A stretch of 64,000 nt of DNA from Rhodocyclales bacterium. GTDB taxonomy: Bacteria; Pseudomonadota; Gammaproteobacteria; Burkholderiales; Rhodocyclaceae. The position numbers and the translations under genes were made by a program. Under the pieces are notes generated by a model. That model was given only the letters and a program-made list of their open reading frames with translations. It was not told where the DNA came from and made no database searches. The stretch lies in NCBI GenBank assembly GCA_026399475.1, contig JAPLQY010000032.1, forward strand, positions 85,817 through 149,816, written 5' to 3'. This document shows, one piece after another, positions 62,431 through 64,000 of the stretch. The number at the start of each line of letters is the position of its first letter. Position 1 is the first letter of the stretch.

Positions 62431-63609
62431 ATGAAGGGTTACACAAAACTTGCCGCGGCAGTGCTCGCGGCCGCAGGAGTCGGCACTGGCGCCACGGCAA
62501 TCGCCGCGGAACAGATGGGCGTCAGCAAGAATGAAATCGTCATCGGCACCATCCAGGATCTGTCCGGGCCGCTGGCCGGTTTCGGCAAGGCCTTGCGCTA
62601 CGGCATGCAGATGCGGGTCGACGAGGTCAATGACCAGGGCGGCATCAACGGCCGCAAGCTGAAGTTCATCGCCGAGGACTCCGGCTACGATCCAAAAAAG
62701 GGCCTCCTCGCCGCACAAAAGATGGTGCAGCAGGACAAGATCTTCGCCATGGTCGGCACCATCGGTACCGCCGTCAATCTGGCGACCTTCCCCACCCTGT
62801 TCGACAAGGGCGTGATGAATCTCTTCCCGCTGACGGCGGCGCGCGAAATGTACGAACCTCTGCACAAGCTGAAGTTTTCCTTCGCCGCGCCCTATTACAC
62901 CCAGATGCGGGGCGGCGTGAAATGGATGGTCAAGGAGCGCGCGGCGAAGAAGTTCTGCGTCATCTACCAGGATGACGACTTCGGCACCGAAGTGCTCAAG
63001 GGTGCCGAGGACGGACTCAAGGACATCAACATGAGCTTTGTCGAGAAGACCTCCTTCAAGCGCGGCGCCACCGACTTCTCGGCACAGGTGTCGAAGATGA
63101 AGGCGGCGGATTGCGACACCGTGGTACTCGGCACCATCATCCGCGAAACCATCGGCACCATAGGCACGGCGCGCAAGCTGGGCTGGAACCCGAACTTCAT
63201 CGGTTCCTCGGCGGCCTATACCGACCTGATCCACAAGCTCGGCGGCAAGGCGATGGACGGCCTCTACGCCATGCACCAGGTGGCGGTGCCCTATGCCGAT
63301 GATTCCTCGAAGAACGTGCGTGACTGGTTCGCCGCCTACAAGGCCAAGTTCAACGAGGAGCCCGGCCTGTTTTCAGCTTACGGTTATGTGGCGATGGACA
63401 TGTTCGTGCAGACGGCGAAGAAGACCGGTGCCAGCCTGACCACAGACACCTACATCAAGACCCTCGAGAGCACCACCTTCTCGCGCGACATGTTCGGCAG
63501 TCCCGAATACAAGTTCGGGCCGAAGCAGCACCTGGGCAACGAGAAGTCGAAGGTCGGCCAGATCCAGAACAGCCGCTGGGTCGCGGTGACCGATTATCTG
63601 AGCCAGTAA
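62431..63609 (+). CDS. livK: Branched-chain-type periplasmic binding protein LivK
   Basis: A 392-residue solute-binding protein. Signal peptide MKGYTKLAAAVLAAAGVGTG to about residue 26 (AIAA), then EIVIGTIQDLSGPLAGFGKA, the typical Liv start, KFIAEDSGYDPKKGLLAAQK and FGTEVLKGAEDGLKD. Binding-site residues cannot be assigned with certainty. A strong AAGGAGGAG ribosome site precedes ATG 62431. It is last in the rightward operon, separated from the ligase by 118 bp with a REP doublet, so it may be made at a different level from livHMGF. Confidence 0.94.
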   Translation: MKGYTKLAAAVLAAAGVGTGATAIAAEQMGVSKNEIVIGTIQDLSGPLAGFGKALRYGMQMRVDEVNDQGGINGRKLKFIAEDSGYDPKKGLLAAQKMVQQDKIFAMVGTIGTAVNLATFPTLFDKGVMNLFPLTAAREMYEPLHKLKFSFAAPYYTQMRGGVKWMVKERAAKKFCVIYQDDDFGTEVLKGAEDGLKDINMSFVEKTSFKRGATDFSAQVSKMKAADCDTVVLGTIIRETIGTIGTARKLGWNPNFIGSSAAYTDLIHKLGGKAMDGLYAMHQVAVPYADDSSKNVRDWFAAYKAKFNEEPGLFSAYGYVAMDMFVQTAKKTGASLTTDTYIKTLESTTFSRDMFGSPEYKFGPKQHLGNEKSKVGQIQNSRWVAVTDYLSQ

Positions 63610-63644
63610 TCCAGTCGCCCGTTCGGGCAAAGAGCAGTCGTCAG

Positions 63645-63676
63645 CGGGCGTCCTGATCAGGACGTCCGTTGTTTTT
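63645..63676 (+). terminator. Terminator after livK
   Basis: CGGGCGTCCTGATCAGGACG (63645-63664) continues as TCCG, giving an almost perfect 12-bp palindrome around GATC, followed by a T-rich run (TTGTTTTT). It ends the rightward operon and may also serve the convergent gene at 63742. Confidence 0.85.
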
Positions 63677-63741
63677 CGGCGCTGCGCCACATGCGCGGCC
63701 GATTCAATCCGTGATCATGGCCGTCTGGCTATTACCGCAGA

Positions 63742-64000
63742 TCAAGGGCTGATGATGCAGGTCCGCTCGGTATCATCCAGCGGCTCGAACCAGTCCAGTT
63801 GTTTTTCGAGCACGGCCACCGTCGCTTCCGAGGCATCGCCGCTGCGGGTCATGAGGCGGCGGCGGAGTTCTTCGTCAGGCGCCTCGGTGGCGAGAATGCC
63901 GAAGCCGGCGCCAAGCTCGGTCGCCAGGGCGCGGAAGGTGGCGCGTTCCTCGTTGCGCAGGAATGCGGCATCGACGATTACCGGCCAGCCGGCAGCAAGG
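63742..64000 (-). CDS. Predicted kinase / aminoglycoside-phosphotransferase-ATPase fusion, C-terminal part
   Basis: Only the C-terminal 85 codons lie in the window; the frame enters from the right edge and ends TGA at 63742. The segment AAGWPVIVDAAFLRNEERAT and LLATEAPDEELRRRL-like FGILATEAPDEELRRRLMTR resemble the end of COG0645 (AAA_33) P-loop kinases found fused to an aminoglycoside-phosphotransferase-like domain. The P-loop and any N-terminal domain are outside the window. Convergent with livK. Confidence 0.7.
   Translation of the reverse strand, partial: LAAGWPVIVDAAFLRNEERATFRALATELGAGFGILATEAPDEELRRRLMTRSGDASEATVAVLEKQLDWFEPLDDTERTCIISP

Overview
The window is gene-dense, high-GC (roughly low 60s %) proteobacterial chromosome. 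Gene content and protein style point to a betaproteobacterium, probably near Rhodocyclales/Sterolibacteriaceae: glnA followed by ntrB-ntrC, a free-standing BirA next to CoaX, a DUF4124 protein, a PsrA-type regulator and a large acyl-CoA catabolic repertoire. This placement is an inference. I see no prophage, insertion sequence, CRISPR array, tRNA or rRNA.

Layout. 1-3.2 kb (minus): an uncharacterised envelope module (DUF350, SPFH/SHOCT, DUF4178; the last gene runs off the left edge). 3.4-6.2 kb: a lone acyl-CoA dehydrogenase, then coaX and birA. 6.4-11.2 kb (minus): the nitrogen block ntrC, ntrB, a DUF4124 protein and glnA; upstream of glnA are a clear sigma-54 promoter and two NtrC sites. 11.2-18.7 kb: CDF cation exporter, nadA, a diguanylate cyclase, a queuosine-precursor transporter, an HDOD protein, and ybhP-like plus clsB. 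18.7-26.5 kb (minus): ppc, gltIJKL and an Atm1-like ABC exporter. 26.5-30.4 kb: a GST, an unknown protein, a YgjP-like metallopeptidase and a FapA-family protein.

30.6-40.6 kb is a first beta-oxidation operon: a PsrA-like TetR with two tandem operators at its own promoter, fadE, a thiolase, a fadJ-like gene, a YciA-like thioesterase and, 7 bp downstream, a 1061-residue hybrid sensor kinase. 40.6-46.8 kb holds metK with a zinc alcohol dehydrogenase, an NlpC/P60 lipoprotein, an orphan ModA-like binding protein, a tandem universal stress protein, a decayed sensor-kinase fragment, a dihaem cytochrome c and hemG.

46.9-63.6 kb is a second catabolic island organised around one divergent promoter at 52.05-52.11 kb. 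Leftward: serine hydrolase, AidB-like dehydrogenase, transglutaminase-like protein, enoyl-CoA hydratase and a KstR2-like TetR. Rightward: acyl-CoA dehydrogenase, thiolase, a fused hydratase/dehydrogenase, livHMGF, an acyl-CoA ligase and livK. A perfect 18-bp palindrome sits in the promoter spacer on one side and overlaps the -35 box on the other, so one repressor could switch uptake, CoA activation and beta-oxidation of an unidentified carboxylic acid together.

Intergenic gaps carry several families of palindromic repeats. The most striking is a three-stem element (3 copies) whose last stem varies in sequence but keeps its pairing, around a conserved 15-nt loop. In two copies that stem covers the translation start region of the next gene (ntrC, fadJ).
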